A stretch of DNA of 64,000 nucleotides from Planctomycetota bacterium (GCA_021413735.1 JAIOPV010000272.1:1-64000), one strand, 5' to 3'; positions 35,992-45,666 are shown, counted from the stretch's first letter. Numbers and translations: made by a program. Notes: generated by a model not told the origin, from the letters alone.

Positions 35992-37824
35992 TCATTCCAC
36001 GGTGACGCTTTTCGCGAGGTTCCGGGGTTTATCGACATCGCAGCCACGCAGGACTGCGATCTCGTAAGCCAGCAATTGGAGTGGGATAGCCGCGACAATC
36101 GGTTGGAGGTACTCGGGGACATCGGGAACAGTGATGACATCATCGGCGACCGCCGCAACATCTCGATCGCCTGGACTACAAACAGCGATCACCGGCCCTC
36201 GCCGAGCCTTGATCTCCTGCATGTTGGACATCACCTTGTCGAATACGTTGCCTCGCGGTACCAGGAAGACGCTCGGAGTGTGTTCGTCCACCAATGCGAT
36301 TGGCCCATGTTTCATCTCGGCAGCGGCGTACCCTTCTGCGTGAATGTAGCTGATCTCCTTCAATTTCAACGCCCCCTCGAGCGCAGCCGGGAAAAGATAT
36401 TGGCGTCCCAGATACAACACGTTGTTCGCCTCTGCGTACTTCCTGGCAATTCGCTTCACATGATCGTGGCAGGTTAATGCCTGCCGAAGCGTGTCGGGAA
36501 GCGCCCGCAACTCCGCGATGATCCGTTGCCCCTGGGTGGTGGACAAATGCCGTGTGCGTCCCAAATACAACGCGAGCATCGCCAGCACCGTGACCTGCGA
36601 TGTAAATGCCTTCGTGCTTGCCACCCCAATCTCGGGGCCAGCGTGAAGATAGACGCCACCACACGCTTCACGGGCAATGCTGCTGCCAACGACATTGCAG
36701 ATCGCGAGCGTGGTATGACCCATCCGATTGGATTCACGCAATGCGGCGAGCGTATCGGCTGTTTCGCCTGACTGCGTGATTGCCAACACGACCGTGTTGC
36801 GATCAATCGGCGGATTGCGGTAACGGAACTCGCTGGCGTATTCCACCTCAACCGGCAAGCGGGCAAGTTCCTCGAAAAGATATTCCCCAACGAGGCCCGC
36901 GTGATAGCTTGTTCCACAACCGGTGATGATGATGCGGTTGATCTGCCTCAGTTGCTGAGGCGTGAGGTTGAGACCGCCAAAGTGGGCCGTGGCGTCGTCA
37001 TCGGCAAGTCGGCCTCGCATGGCATTCGCGACCGTGTCTGGCTGCTCGTAAATCTCTTTCAGCATGAAATGTGGATAGTCACCCAACTCCGCACCGCCAT
37101 CACCCAGGCATTGTTTAATGTCATGGACTGATGCAGAGACCGGCGTGAAGTTCTGATCGCGAACTTCCCAATCCTCGCTGGTCAGAGTGCAGATTTGTCG
37201 GTCGTTGAGATAGACCACTTTGTCCGCGTAGCCAGCGAGTGCGTTCGCGTCAGAGGCCAGGTAGGAGCCGTCTTTGCCAACCCCGATAACCAACGGGCTT
37301 CCCAGTCTCGCCCCCACGATGACACCCGGCTCCTCTTTGGACATCACCGCGATGCCATACGTCCCTTTCACGAGCGATAACGCTTGTTGAACAGCCTCCG
37401 CGAGATCGCCGTGGTAGTAGTTCCCGATGAGATGGGCGAGAACCTCTGTGTCGGTGTCGGAATTGAACTTCACGCCTTGCGATTGCAGTTGTTGCTTGAG
37501 CAGCGAGAAGTTCTCGATCACACCATTGTGGATGACCGCGAGAGTCCCGGTGCTATCCATGTGTGGGTGAGCGTTGCGATCCGTTGCACCACCGTGGGTG
37601 GCCCAGCGAGTGTGGCCAATGCCATGGCAACCCGGAGCCGGACGCGCGGCAACGAGCTTCCCGAGTTCGGCCAACCGACCAGCCTTCTTGCGAAGATGGA
37701 ATTCATTGCCCGTGCCTGTCACCATGCCAGCGCTGTCGTATCCGCGGTACTCCAGCCGACTCAGACCTGCCAACAGAATGGGTGAAGCCTCACGACGTCC
37801 CGTGAAGCCAACAATCCCACACAT
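35992..37824 (-). CDS. glmS: Glutamine-fructose-6-phosphate aminotransferase
   Basis: Makes glucosamine-6-phosphate, the first step to UDP-GlcNAc and other amino sugars. The start at ATG 37824 is certain: it exposes Cys2 (MCGIVGFTG) as the N-terminal nucleophile of the glutaminase domain and has TGGAGG upstream. At 610 residues it matches Escherichia coli GlmS. RWATHGGATDRNAHPH belongs to the glutaminase half; two SIS domains follow (GCGTSYHAGLVGEYLFE, ITQSGETADTLAALRE), and the C-terminus ends in PRNLAKSVTVE as in the family. Its place inside the polysaccharide run suggests a dedicated copy that supplies amino sugar for the polymer. No glmS ribozyme was recognised upstream. Confidence 0.97.
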   Translation of the reverse strand: MCGIVGFTGRREASPILLAGLSRLEYRGYDSAGMVTGTGNEFHLRKKAGRLAELGKLVAARPAPGCHGIGHTRWATHGGATDRNAHPHMDSTGTLAVIHNGVIENFSLLKQQLQSQGVKFNSDTDTEVLAHLIGNYYHGDLAEAVQQALSLVKGTYGIAVMSKEEPGVIVGARLGSPLVIGVGKDGSYLASDANALAGYADKVVYLNDRQICTLTSEDWEVRDQNFTPVSASVHDIKQCLGDGGAELGDYPHFMLKEIYEQPDTVANAMRGRLADDDATAHFGGLNLTPQQLRQINRIIITGCGTSYHAGLVGEYLFEELARLPVEVEYASEFRYRNPPIDRNTVVLAITQSGETADTLAALRESNRMGHTTLAICNVVGSSIAREACGGVYLHAGPEIGVASTKAFTSQVTVLAMLALYLGRTRHLSTTQGQRIIAELRALPDTLRQALTCHDHVKRIARKYAEANNVLYLGRQYLFPAALEGALKLKEISYIHAEGYAAAEMKHGPIALVDEHTPSVFLVPRGNVFDKVMSNMQEIKARRGPVIAVCSPGDRDVAAVADDVITVPDVPEYLQPIVAAIPLQLLAYEIAVLRGCDVDKPRNLAKSVTVE

Positions 37825-37867
37825 TGGCAGTCCTCCAGGCTGAAATCGAGCAATCTTCACGACGCAG

Positions 37868-38317
37868 TCAAACCGCAACTGGCTCCTCGATGACCATAAA
37901 CCCACAGCCCTCATAGAGAGGTCGGAGTTCCGATTTGCTCGTGAGCATGACGTATGGCACACCGCGTTCAAACGCTTGATTCAAAGCCTCCGCGACGAGT
38001 GCAGTTGCGATTCCCTGGCCACGCGCATCGGGCCGGACCACGACGTAATCGAGTTGCCAATTCACGGGAGCGTTGACCAGGAGAAACCCATCTACTGAGC
38101 CATCTGCTGCACGATGGAGGCACACGAACCGAACTCCGGACCAGATTGCGAGGAACTTGGACCGAGTCCGGAACTGCGTTGCCACGAGATCCCAGAGTTG
38201 CTTGCAAGCCGGCTCGTCCGTGAGGAAGTCCGATACCGGCAGGAAGTCGATGGGTGTCTGAACATGCTGTCGTTGAACTGGCCGACAAATGTATTGGATC
38301 TCAGATTGGGCTGTCAT
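37868..38317 (-). CDS. GNAT-family N-acetyltransferase
   Basis: 149 residues from ATG 38317, with AGGTG upstream; a longer frame to 38419 would overlap the glycosyltransferase gene. The acetyl-CoA-binding GNAT core is visible as QLDYVVVRPDARGQGIATALVAEALNQA (the RGQGIA turn) followed by VPYVMLTSKSELRPLYEGCGF. The N-terminal half (FLTDEPACKQLWDLVATQFRTRSKFLAIW) would shape the acceptor site. It sits 43 bp before glmS in the polysaccharide run, so acetylation of an amino sugar or of an amino-acid substituent is plausible, but GNAT substrates cannot be read from sequence. Confidence 0.88.
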   Translation of the reverse strand: MTAQSEIQYICRPVQRQHVQTPIDFLPVSDFLTDEPACKQLWDLVATQFRTRSKFLAIWSGVRFVCLHRAADGSVDGFLLVNAPVNWQLDYVVVRPDARGQGIATALVAEALNQAFERGVPYVMLTSKSELRPLYEGCGFMVIEEPVAV

Positions 38318-38382
38318 TGAAACACCTGGATAGATGAGCGGAGAGGTGTTGGTGGTTGTTCTGCAATTGTGATGCCTGAGTT

Positions 38383-39579
38383 TCATTTGCAACTTGGTTC
38401 GCGCTGGGTCCGAACCCAATCCGTCTGGGGCTTCGCAAAAAAACCGAGATAGAGCGGGATCTTCCTCACGACATAGAGAGGAGTTCTGAGCAGAGTTCCC
38501 AGTGGAAGTGTTGCGCGACCAAATCGCATCCAGGCTGAGGTCAACCCCATGACTGCGAAGGCGATCATAGTGGCAAGTACGACTGCGGGGACCGGCGATC
38601 CCCAGAGGAGACCCCAGGCAATGAGCACAGCGAGACTCACTCCGGACACCATCAGCAATGCTGACAGCGGGGGCACGCCGAGTTCCAATGCCAGCGCCAA
38701 CGGTGCCAATCGACCTCGGATCGCTGCCCGAAGTAATCGCGGAACTCCAGCAAGAATCACCTGTAAATGTCCATGTTCCCAGCGCCGTCGCTGAGTCCCT
38801 GCCGCCTGATCCGCGAGCGGGAACTCGGCGTCCACCTCGACATCAGGGGCGAACATGGGTGAGTGTCCCGCAATCACGAGATCGACCGCGAGTTGCATAT
38901 CCTCGACGATGTGACCATGACCGAGTTTCGCCTTTGCGATGATTTCCCAGGGAAACGCCATACCCGTTCCGGTGAGCAAACACGGCAGTCCAAGTCGGTG
39001 GAGGCCCAGGGGGCGGACGACATTCTTGATGAGGAAAGCGAACGCCGCTATGCGACGTTCTGCTCCCGCTCCCGACGGCGGGTTCATGCGATACGCGGCT
39101 TGAATCGGTCGCTGGTGGGTAAGTGCTCGCTCGACGAGCCGAGCCAATCCACCCGGAGCGAGCACACAATCTGCATCGAGAATCACCACCACGGCGGGTG
39201 GATTTGAGCGGAGCGAGTCGATGCCGAACGCGAGAGCGTATCCCTTCCCACGACGAGATGCATCGAACCGTTCGACAACATCAACTCCATGAGCGAGGAC
39301 AATATCGCGAGTGCGATCAGTGCAGTTATCCGCAACGACTAACACCCGGTCTTCTGGTCCAAGGTTCATTGCGACGGCGTTAAGAGTGCGAGCCAGCCCC
39401 AACTCTTCGTTGTGTGCGGGGATCAAGACCACGCACCTCGCGCGCGTGGTCGTTTGCCGCTTTGGGGTGCGGATACGCCTGCAGCTCGCGACAAAGCACT
39501 CGATTGCGAGGATGCCGAGAGGGACCGAGCAGACGACGGCGAGGGTCCACGCGACCGGTTCGAGCAAGTCCCAGTTCAT
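38383..39579 (-). CDS. Membrane GT2 glycosyltransferase (processive type)
   Basis: 398 residues. An N-terminal helix (VAWTLAVVCSVPLGILAIEC) anchors a GT-A domain: VVLIPAHNEELGLARTL, DNCTDRTRD, VVVILDADCVLAPGG (DxD type), VEDMQLAVDL (ED) and QRRRWEHGH (Q/RxxRW). C-terminal helices follow (LSALLMVSGVSLAVLIAWGLLW, VVLATMIAFAVMGLTSAW). This set is typical of cellulose-synthase/hyaluronan-synthase-like GT2 enzymes, so it may add repeated sugars, not just one. Its ATG overlaps the stop of the GT4 gene (ATGA at 39576-39579), and AAGGGTG precedes it. Confidence 0.93.
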   Translation of the reverse strand: MNWDLLEPVAWTLAVVCSVPLGILAIECFVASCRRIRTPKRQTTTRARCVVLIPAHNEELGLARTLNAVAMNLGPEDRVLVVADNCTDRTRDIVLAHGVDVVERFDASRRGKGYALAFGIDSLRSNPPAVVVILDADCVLAPGGLARLVERALTHQRPIQAAYRMNPPSGAGAERRIAAFAFLIKNVVRPLGLHRLGLPCLLTGTGMAFPWEIIAKAKLGHGHIVEDMQLAVDLVIAGHSPMFAPDVEVDAEFPLADQAAGTQRRRWEHGHLQVILAGVPRLLRAAIRGRLAPLALALELGVPPLSALLMVSGVSLAVLIAWGLLWGSPVPAVVLATMIAFAVMGLTSAWMRFGRATLPLGTLLRTPLYVVRKIPLYLGFFAKPQTDWVRTQREPSCK

Positions 39580-40838
39580 TGCGTCACCCTTGCCGGCGCG
39601 AGTGGTGGGTCGGATTCAATCGCTGTGTCGCGAGTGGGCGCGGTCGGAGCCGCAAAGAGAGCTGCCAGTTTACTGGCCTCGTGCGCCGCATTGTGGGCCA
39701 ACTGAACAGCTTCCGATCCCGCGATTCCCATCGTTTCCAGTTCGTCAGGTGTGTACTCCAATGCTTGCGTGAGAGCTGCAACCAGTGCCCCAAGATCACC
39801 CGCAGGGACGAGCCAGCCGTTCACTCCACCACGAACCAATTCCGGAATCCCCGCGACGTATGTCGTCACGACGGGGCGACCCATTGCGAGTGCTTCCATG
39901 AGCACCACGGGCAGACCTTCCGCGAAACTTGGAAGTACAACCACCCGCGCTGAGGCAATCTCGCGACGGACCGCGTCGTTACTAAGCCAACCCGTGATGC
40001 GAACTCGATCCTGAAGACCATGCTCCCGAATCGCGTCTTCGATCATCGGCCGCATGGGCCCATCACCAGCGAGAATCAATTCGAAGTTGTGACCCATGGC
40101 CGCAAGCCGAGCGGCCGCCGTGATGAGCAAAAGTTGCCCCTTTTGTTCGGCAAGACGCCCAACGCAGACCAAACGGGTATTGCTCGATATGGGGAGTGGT
40201 CCACCTTCAAGGAATGCCGCATCAACACCGCAGCGCACGATTCGGATCTTGCTCCAGTCTTCCAGGCACGCCCATCGAAAGAGCTGACTTCGCCCAAACG
40301 AACTGATGGCCACCACAAACTCAGCTCCGGCGATCTTTTCGCGGAGTGAGAGGGCATCTGGGCGGTCGAATTCTTCAGGCCCATGCACGGTGAAGCTATA
40401 CGGCGGACCACCCAGGATGCGAGTGAGAAGAGCAACCGCAGCCGGGTTGGTGCCGAAGTGCGTGTGAAGGTGAGTTGCGTGGCACTCGTGGAGCCAACGC
40501 ACGAGCAGACAAGCCTCAGTGAGATAGATGAGATGTCGCAGGCGACGGTTCGCAGCACGGCCCATTCGCCACGCAGTAGCAAACGCTCGGACCCATCGCA
40601 CGGGATGTCGGAAGAACATTGCAATCCCTGCAATCACCAGCGAAATCTTACTCACTGAGAGAATGCTCCGGGTGCGGCTGCATTCCTCAATGTCGGCTGG
40701 GTCAACGACATCCTTCCCAGGTGGACGAATTGCGAACCGACACACGCTCACCCCGGCGGCTTCCACCCCAACGATCTCACGCCGGATGAAGCTATGACTG
40801 ACATGCGGATACTGGTTGACCAGATAGGCGACGATCAT
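39576..40838 (-). CDS. GT4 (GT-B fold) glycosyltransferase
   Basis: 420 residues from ATG 40838 (MIVAYLVNQYPHVSHSF); an in-frame ATG at 40877 would overlap the upstream gene by 13 bp and start in non-conserved sequence. GT-B pattern: N-terminal acceptor domain with THLHTHFGTNPAAVA and FTVHGPEEFD; C-terminal donor domain with LVCVGRLAEQKGQLLLI, LILAGDGPMRPMIE and the EX7E-like PSFAEGLPVVLMEALAMGRPVV. Such retaining enzymes transfer a sugar from an NDP donor to a growing lipid-linked chain on the cytoplasmic side. The C-terminal 40 residues after LAHNAAHEASKLAALF are disordered. Confidence 0.93.
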   Translation of the reverse strand: MIVAYLVNQYPHVSHSFIRREIVGVEAAGVSVCRFAIRPPGKDVVDPADIEECSRTRSILSVSKISLVIAGIAMFFRHPVRWVRAFATAWRMGRAANRRLRHLIYLTEACLLVRWLHECHATHLHTHFGTNPAAVALLTRILGGPPYSFTVHGPEEFDRPDALSLREKIAGAEFVVAISSFGRSQLFRWACLEDWSKIRIVRCGVDAAFLEGGPLPISSNTRLVCVGRLAEQKGQLLLITAAARLAAMGHNFELILAGDGPMRPMIEDAIREHGLQDRVRITGWLSNDAVRREIASARVVVLPSFAEGLPVVLMEALAMGRPVVTTYVAGIPELVRGGVNGWLVPAGDLGALVAALTQALEYTPDELETMGIAGSEAVQLAHNAAHEASKLAALFAAPTAPTRDTAIESDPPLAPARVTQ

Positions 40839-40864
40839 GTTGTGTTGGGTGAAATAGAGCGGGG

Positions 40865-42991
40865 TCAGGAGCACCATTCGATTGCCGCACGACGCACGCC
40901 CTCGGTCAGCAGCACTTCTCGGTCCGATACGGGAGCCCAACCGAGAATTCGTTTTGCTTTTGAGCAGTCATAGCGGGCGCGATAGGTGCGGCTCTTCCAG
41001 TCGCGGTAACTTGGGAAGCGGCGTTCCGGATGGCGGATTAACCGCTTCACAACCCACTTTCCCATGTCACCCGTGTAGAACCGCAACGGAGAACTCGGTT
41101 GCACGTCGATCCAGGTGCCCAGAGCTTCGGACATGGCCGCAAGGTATTCGCGTGGTGTGACGCTCGCATCGGCCGCGAGATTGAAGGACTCCCCCTCGAT
41201 CCCTTCAACATCCAGGCACCGAATCAGTGCGGCAGCAACGTCGTCGGCGAGGATGAGAGGAACTGCGTTCGTGCCATCGCCCCACAAACGGCAGGTGTCG
41301 GGCGAAGCCCAGGAGCCGATGCCCCAGTGGTGGGGGTCGCCACCCGGACCAATCACGATTGCGGGGCGGGCCACCACAACAGGCAAACCGCGTTCCCGTT
41401 GAAGAGCGTACAGCACTCGCTCGGCTTCGACCTTGGCCCGAGCATACAAGTTGCGGCGGTGGATCATTGGGTCAAGCGGCGTGGCCTCCGTGATCACCTC
41501 ATCGCGACCGCTGTAATAGCTGTCGGTTGTGCCGGTGTAAACGAGTCGGCGAACGCTCGCAGCGAGGCACGCTTCACCCACGGCACGCGTGACACCAACA
41601 TCATCCCGGAGATACTCGGACCACGTTCGGGACTGCGACCGTGCGAGATGAACAACGGCAGGCACACCCTCCAAGGCTCGTGTGAGATCGGCGGATCGAG
41701 ACAAATCGCCTTGGGCCACCTCAACGCCGGCTTGGCGCAATTCCGCAGGGACCGAGTTCGGATCACGTGCGAGTAGTCGGATTCGCCTGCCTGCACTCAC
41801 CATCCGTCGGACTAATGCTCGCCCAATGAAGCCAGTGCCGCCGAGGATCAGTACTTCCGGTGAAGACGCAGGGAGTATCGCGACGGGATGAGCGGTGCGA
41901 ATTGGAGTCGCCTCTGTTGAGGCAAGACCCGCGGCCTGGATAATGTCGTGGCATGTCCGCACGACAGAGGTCGCGAACTTCGCGGTCAACCGCGGGTCTG
42001 AGACGTGCGGCAAGTCCGCGTAGAACCGTCGAATTGCACGAGAAATGCTCATCCCAAACAGATTGCCATCGCGGGTGAGTCCAACTTTTGAAAATGCGTA
42101 GCGAGCCAGCGTTCCGCGAGCTTGTCGGAGCGTTGTGCGAGCCTCCCGGCGAGTGCGGACATAGCGGTCGAGGTCAGGAGGCAAGTGAGTTCGCCGTCGC
42201 AGGATGTAGGTGCCAGCCTCGAAATCAATGGTCGCGGTGCCAGCCGAACCCCGCACTTCGACACGATGCTCGGAGAACCCAGGGCCGAATGATGCCAGTG
42301 CGTCCACACACACTCGGCCGTGGAAGCTGCGGATGAGCCACCGCCGATAGAACTTCACACCGTTCGGCAAGAGAATCGGATCGAGAGCCTCGGCCTGAAC
42401 TCGATCCGGCACACCGGCGAGATCGAGCATATGTGCCGCAATGTGCGGCCCGACTTCAAGCATGATGTTCCCAGGCTGGCGGAACACCCACGCCCCGAAT
42501 GGCCCAGCGCGAAGTTGACCAAACTCCTTCGCCCAGATCACCGTGATGTGTTCAATACGTCCAAGGCGTCCGGCTGCAAGATCGGCCTTGAACTGCTCGT
42601 ATCCAGGCGTGAACAGGAAATTGTGACCAATCGCGAGCTTGTTGTTCGCCCCCTCCAAGTCAGCGAGTTGTTGGCACTCGTCGGCACTCACACCGAACGG
42701 CTTCTCAATGTAGGCGGCCACGCCGTGCTGATGGAGTATTCGCGCGGCATCTAGGTGCGCGGCCGGAGGAAGCAGAACGTGAACGGCGTCGAGGGGGCCG
42801 GTTGCCAACATGGCTTCGAGCGAGGTGTGCGTTTGCTCTGCACCGCAACGTCGAGCGAGTATGGCAGCACGTTCCGCACTTTGATCGCAGACCGCAACCA
42901 CTTGGGCACCTGGCACGGATTGGAGTGCTTTGCAGTGCCAGTCCGCGATGTACCCCGCACCGAGTAACCCCACGCGAAAGCTGGAGGACAT
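40865..42991 (-). CDS. Fused Gfo/Idh/MocA oxidoreductase and NAD-dependent epimerase
   Basis: 708 residues from ATG 42991, with AAGGGGA upstream; the ATG overlaps the stop of the preceding gene (TAATG). Residues 1-345 are a Gfo/Idh/MocA oxidoreductase: Rossmann motif GLLGAGYIADWH, AYIEKPFG (the EKP signature) and EVGPHIAAHMLDL. A short linker (ASTEATPIRTAHPVA) leads to an extended SDR from ~380: GGTGFIGR at 384-391, VVHLARS, YTGTTDSYYSG, YARAK (YxxxK) and VARPAIVIGPGGD. Both halves usually act on sugars or NDP-sugars as separate proteins. The fusion suggests successive oxidation/reduction and epimerisation or dehydration steps on one sugar precursor for this polymer. Confidence 0.93.
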   Translation of the reverse strand: MSSSFRVGLLGAGYIADWHCKALQSVPGAQVVAVCDQSAERAAILARRCGAEQTHTSLEAMLATGPLDAVHVLLPPAAHLDAARILHQHGVAAYIEKPFGVSADECQQLADLEGANNKLAIGHNFLFTPGYEQFKADLAAGRLGRIEHITVIWAKEFGQLRAGPFGAWVFRQPGNIMLEVGPHIAAHMLDLAGVPDRVQAEALDPILLPNGVKFYRRWLIRSFHGRVCVDALASFGPGFSEHRVEVRGSAGTATIDFEAGTYILRRRTHLPPDLDRYVRTRREARTTLRQARGTLARYAFSKVGLTRDGNLFGMSISRAIRRFYADLPHVSDPRLTAKFATSVVRTCHDIIQAAGLASTEATPIRTAHPVAILPASSPEVLILGGTGFIGRALVRRMVSAGRRIRLLARDPNSVPAELRQAGVEVAQGDLSRSADLTRALEGVPAVVHLARSQSRTWSEYLRDDVGVTRAVGEACLAASVRRLVYTGTTDSYYSGRDEVITEATPLDPMIHRRNLYARAKVEAERVLYALQRERGLPVVVARPAIVIGPGGDPHHWGIGSWASPDTCRLWGDGTNAVPLILADDVAAALIRCLDVEGIEGESFNLAADASVTPREYLAAMSEALGTWIDVQPSSPLRFYTGDMGKWVVKRLIRHPERRFPSYRDWKSRTYRARYDCSKAKRILGWAPVSDREVLLTEGVRRAAIEWCS

Positions 42992-43986
42992 TACACTGTC
43001 CCCTTCGATTTGTACTCGATGATTCTGGTGGGGAGACCGCGTGCTTGCCCGAGGTAAAACTTGACCAGGCCCAGCACCTGGGGAACTCTCCCAACAACGC
43101 ACGAGGTCGCGTATGCGAGGGCGTGACTGCGGTGGAATCCACGCTTTCGGAGTCCACGATAGGTGCGAGCCAGTTGAAGTGGATACAAGGCGAAGAGCCC
43201 GAGACTGAGGCCCCCGGTCGGCCAGGCAAGGGCTGCCGCAGTTGCGGGAACGCCGAACCCCCACACAACAACTCGTCGGCGTTCGCGGACAAAGTGCCGT
43301 TCCGGCCCGCGACCATGCAGCGCAGCTCCATTGGCATACGCGAAGCCGCATCGGACCGCTCGCTTCCACCACTGACCCGCTCGTGTCATGGCCGCGTCGT
43401 GTGTCGCCATGTCGTCGACGAGCCGGACGATCTTCCACCCGATCCGACGCAGACGCAGGCAGAATTCATCGTCCTCGGCAGCGATCAAGGTGGGGTTGTA
43501 TCCTTCAACTTGGTTCACTGCCTCGACTCGCGCAAATGAGTTCCCGCCGCACGCCTTGATCTCGCCGAGTGGGATATCCCATTCAATGTCACAGAGACGG
43601 TTGTAGATTGAAGCTTCTGGAAACCGCTCCCGCAGACGACCACAAACGGCACCCAACTCGGGCCGGCGGTCCAACTCCTTCGCGGCTTGTTCCAACCAGT
43701 TCGGAGCGACCTCACAGTCGCCATCAAGGAACTGCACGTACTCGACGTCCGGACTCATGTCGCAAAGCCGGGCGAATCCCGCATTCCTTGCACGGGCAGC
43801 TGTGAACGGAATCGACATATCGAGTTCAACGACCTCGGCTCCCAACGCCCGAGCGGCAGCAACACTGCCATCTGTCGAACCGGAGTCCACATACACAACG
43901 ACCGCTCGGCCGATGACGGACTGGAGGCAACGGACAAGTCGTTGCCCTTCATTCCGGCCGATGGCGACGACCCCCACGCGACTCAT
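42991..43986 (-). CDS. GT2 family glycosyltransferase
   Basis: 331 residues from ATG 43986, with CCGGAG upstream. GT-A domain: VGVVAIGRNEGQRLVRCL, YVDSGSTDGSV, VQFLDGDCEVAPNW (DxD) and AAEDDEFCLRLRRIGWKI. A hydrophobic C-terminal region (VVVWGFGVPATAAALAWPTGGLSLGLFALYPLQLA) suggests membrane association. NRLCDIEWDIPLGEIKACGGNSFARVEA is the usual acceptor-site block. It transfers an unknown sugar during repeat-unit assembly. A 120-bp gap separates it from the membrane polymerase/ligase gene upstream; downstream it is coupled to the fused oxidoreductase-epimerase. Confidence 0.92.
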   Translation of the reverse strand: MSRVGVVAIGRNEGQRLVRCLQSVIGRAVVVYVDSGSTDGSVAAARALGAEVVELDMSIPFTAARARNAGFARLCDMSPDVEYVQFLDGDCEVAPNWLEQAAKELDRRPELGAVCGRLRERFPEASIYNRLCDIEWDIPLGEIKACGGNSFARVEAVNQVEGYNPTLIAAEDDEFCLRLRRIGWKIVRLVDDMATHDAAMTRAGQWWKRAVRCGFAYANGAALHGRGPERHFVRERRRVVVWGFGVPATAAALAWPTGGLSLGLFALYPLQLARTYRGLRKRGFHRSHALAYATSCVVGRVPQVLGLVKFYLGQARGLPTRIIEYKSKGTV

Positions 43987-44106
43987 TTTTGGGCTCCGGT
44001 TCAAGGCACGAGCACGACGGAATGACTTGCGTGCAAAACCGATGCCCACACAAGCAGATTCACTTTGCGACAGCGATTTTGTCCCGGCTTGCGAACTCAA
44101 CAGACT

Positions 44107-45666
44107 TCAGCATTGGGAATCACGCCGCACACGGCTCGCTGGCCGTTCGCGAGTCCGGAGGATGCGTGCAGCTTGCCGAATGGGACTCACACGCCAATGT
44201 CTACGCGGTGTGGTATCCACTTCTGAAATGGGAGCAGGGGTTTCGGTTCGTGGGAGGCCAGCCAAGCCGCCGGCCAGGAGAATGTAGACCGGATTCAACA
44301 TCGCATTGAGAAGGGAGTCGATTGTGTAGAGACTGAGAATGACAGCTCCCACAGCGAGCGCCGCTCCCTCGGGTTGTGTCCAAGGCCGTGATCGGTGATT
44401 CACCAGCAGCCGAATCACCGGAAGAAGGAACACTAGCCCGAGTGTTCCAAGGCCAATCAATCCACGCTCGCCGAACGTGATAATCCACAGTCCATCCGCG
44501 ATGGTGACAGCCTCACCATAGTCGTCGTGAACGCGGCTTCGCCCCCATCCACCCCACCCAACGAGCGGCCGCTCAATTGCCTTGGCGATCAGCAAATCCT
44601 CATTTTCAAGTCGAAATTCCAGCGATTGACCCCGGTCCGCTCCGACAGTGTTGCCTGTGATCGCCACGATTCCCTGAACATCCCAAGAACCCTCAATCCG
44701 GGCAGCAGCATACAGAGGCGGAAGGCACAGCAGGACGAGCACCGGAATCGGGCGACTGATCGTTCGCGAAAGCAGGAGCGTTCCGAACCCCACGAACCCA
44801 AGTGCCAGAGCACCGGTGGACCTGCACAAGAGCGACGTGAGGCACAACGGAATCACGATCCACAACCCGCTTACCCACCTCCCACGGCGAATCCCCACAT
44901 CTCGGAGCGGCCCCACGAGCCACAGCCACGTTGCGGATAGAGCACCGACCATCATCCAGAATCCAAGCGCGAGACCGTGCTGGAAAAACACCATCGGCCG
45001 ATACCCATTGAACCGGATGCTTTGCAAAAAATCGTGCTGGTGGAACCCATACACCCATCGGTGGAGTTGCGGGCTGACGACCATTTCTAGAAGGCACAAG
45101 GGGGCATAGAGGGCCGCACCGATGATGATCGCGAGGATCAGATCGCTCACTTTTCGGGCGTCTGTGATGTAGAGGCGAGCGAGAAGGTAGGGCACACCCC
45201 AAAGAAAGACTTCGTCCACGGAGCGGAGTATTCCGTCGTACAAATCGGACGAATCCAGCAGCGAGACCGCGTTCCTCAGAACGCCATTCGACATCGGAAC
45301 GTAGCGTGAAACGGGATCTTCGTACAGGAGGCTATTCGTCACTGAGGTGAGAACCGGCCCCACAGTCCACGCGATCATCGGGAGGTCGAACCAGCGAGGC
45401 CGTGCTGGCAACCAACGACGTCGGTCATACAGCAACGAGCCGATTATCAATCCGAGGCCAATCACGTTCGGTTTGGTCAGCTTGATTCCCGCCACGCTCA
45501 TGGGAGGCGGAACCCCCTCGATGTATTCCGTGGATCCCAATTCCGGCAGAAATAGCATTCCGAGGACGTAGGCTCCGATCACGAGGCGATGCCCCGGATA
45601 GCGAGAAAAGAGTATCACGCCCAGAGCCAGCGTCAGGATTAGTGCGACGTTGCAAAGAGGGATCAT
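44107..45666 (-). CDS. Wzy/WaaL-type polysaccharide polymerase or ligase
   Basis: 519 residues from ATG 45666, which overlaps the flippase stop (ATGA). About 10-12 hydrophobic helices are visible, with a large periplasmic-type loop holding GLALGFWMMVGAL and the segment IERPLVGWGGWGRSRVHDDYGE, which resembles the RPxxGxG region of O-antigen ligase/polymerase proteins. SGFGERGLIGLG-like residues (TFGERGLIGLG) follow before the last helices. Family members join lipid-linked repeat units into polymer or onto an acceptor. Sequence cannot tell polymerase from ligase; its position beside the flippase favours Wzy. The tail is basic (RHWRVSPIRQAARILRTRERP). Confidence 0.82.
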   Translation of the reverse strand: MIPLCNVALILTLALGVILFSRYPGHRLVIGAYVLGMLFLPELGSTEYIEGVPPPMSVAGIKLTKPNVIGLGLIIGSLLYDRRRWLPARPRWFDLPMIAWTVGPVLTSVTNSLLYEDPVSRYVPMSNGVLRNAVSLLDSSDLYDGILRSVDEVFLWGVPYLLARLYITDARKVSDLILAIIIGAALYAPLCLLEMVVSPQLHRWVYGFHQHDFLQSIRFNGYRPMVFFQHGLALGFWMMVGALSATWLWLVGPLRDVGIRRGRWVSGLWIVIPLCLTSLLCRSTGALALGFVGFGTLLLSRTISRPIPVLVLLCLPPLYAAARIEGSWDVQGIVAITGNTVGADRGQSLEFRLENEDLLIAKAIERPLVGWGGWGRSRVHDDYGEAVTIADGLWIITFGERGLIGLGTLGLVFLLPVIRLLVNHRSRPWTQPEGAALAVGAVILSLYTIDSLLNAMLNPVYILLAGGLAGLPRTETPAPISEVDTTPRRHWRVSPIRQAARILRTRERPASRVRRDSQC

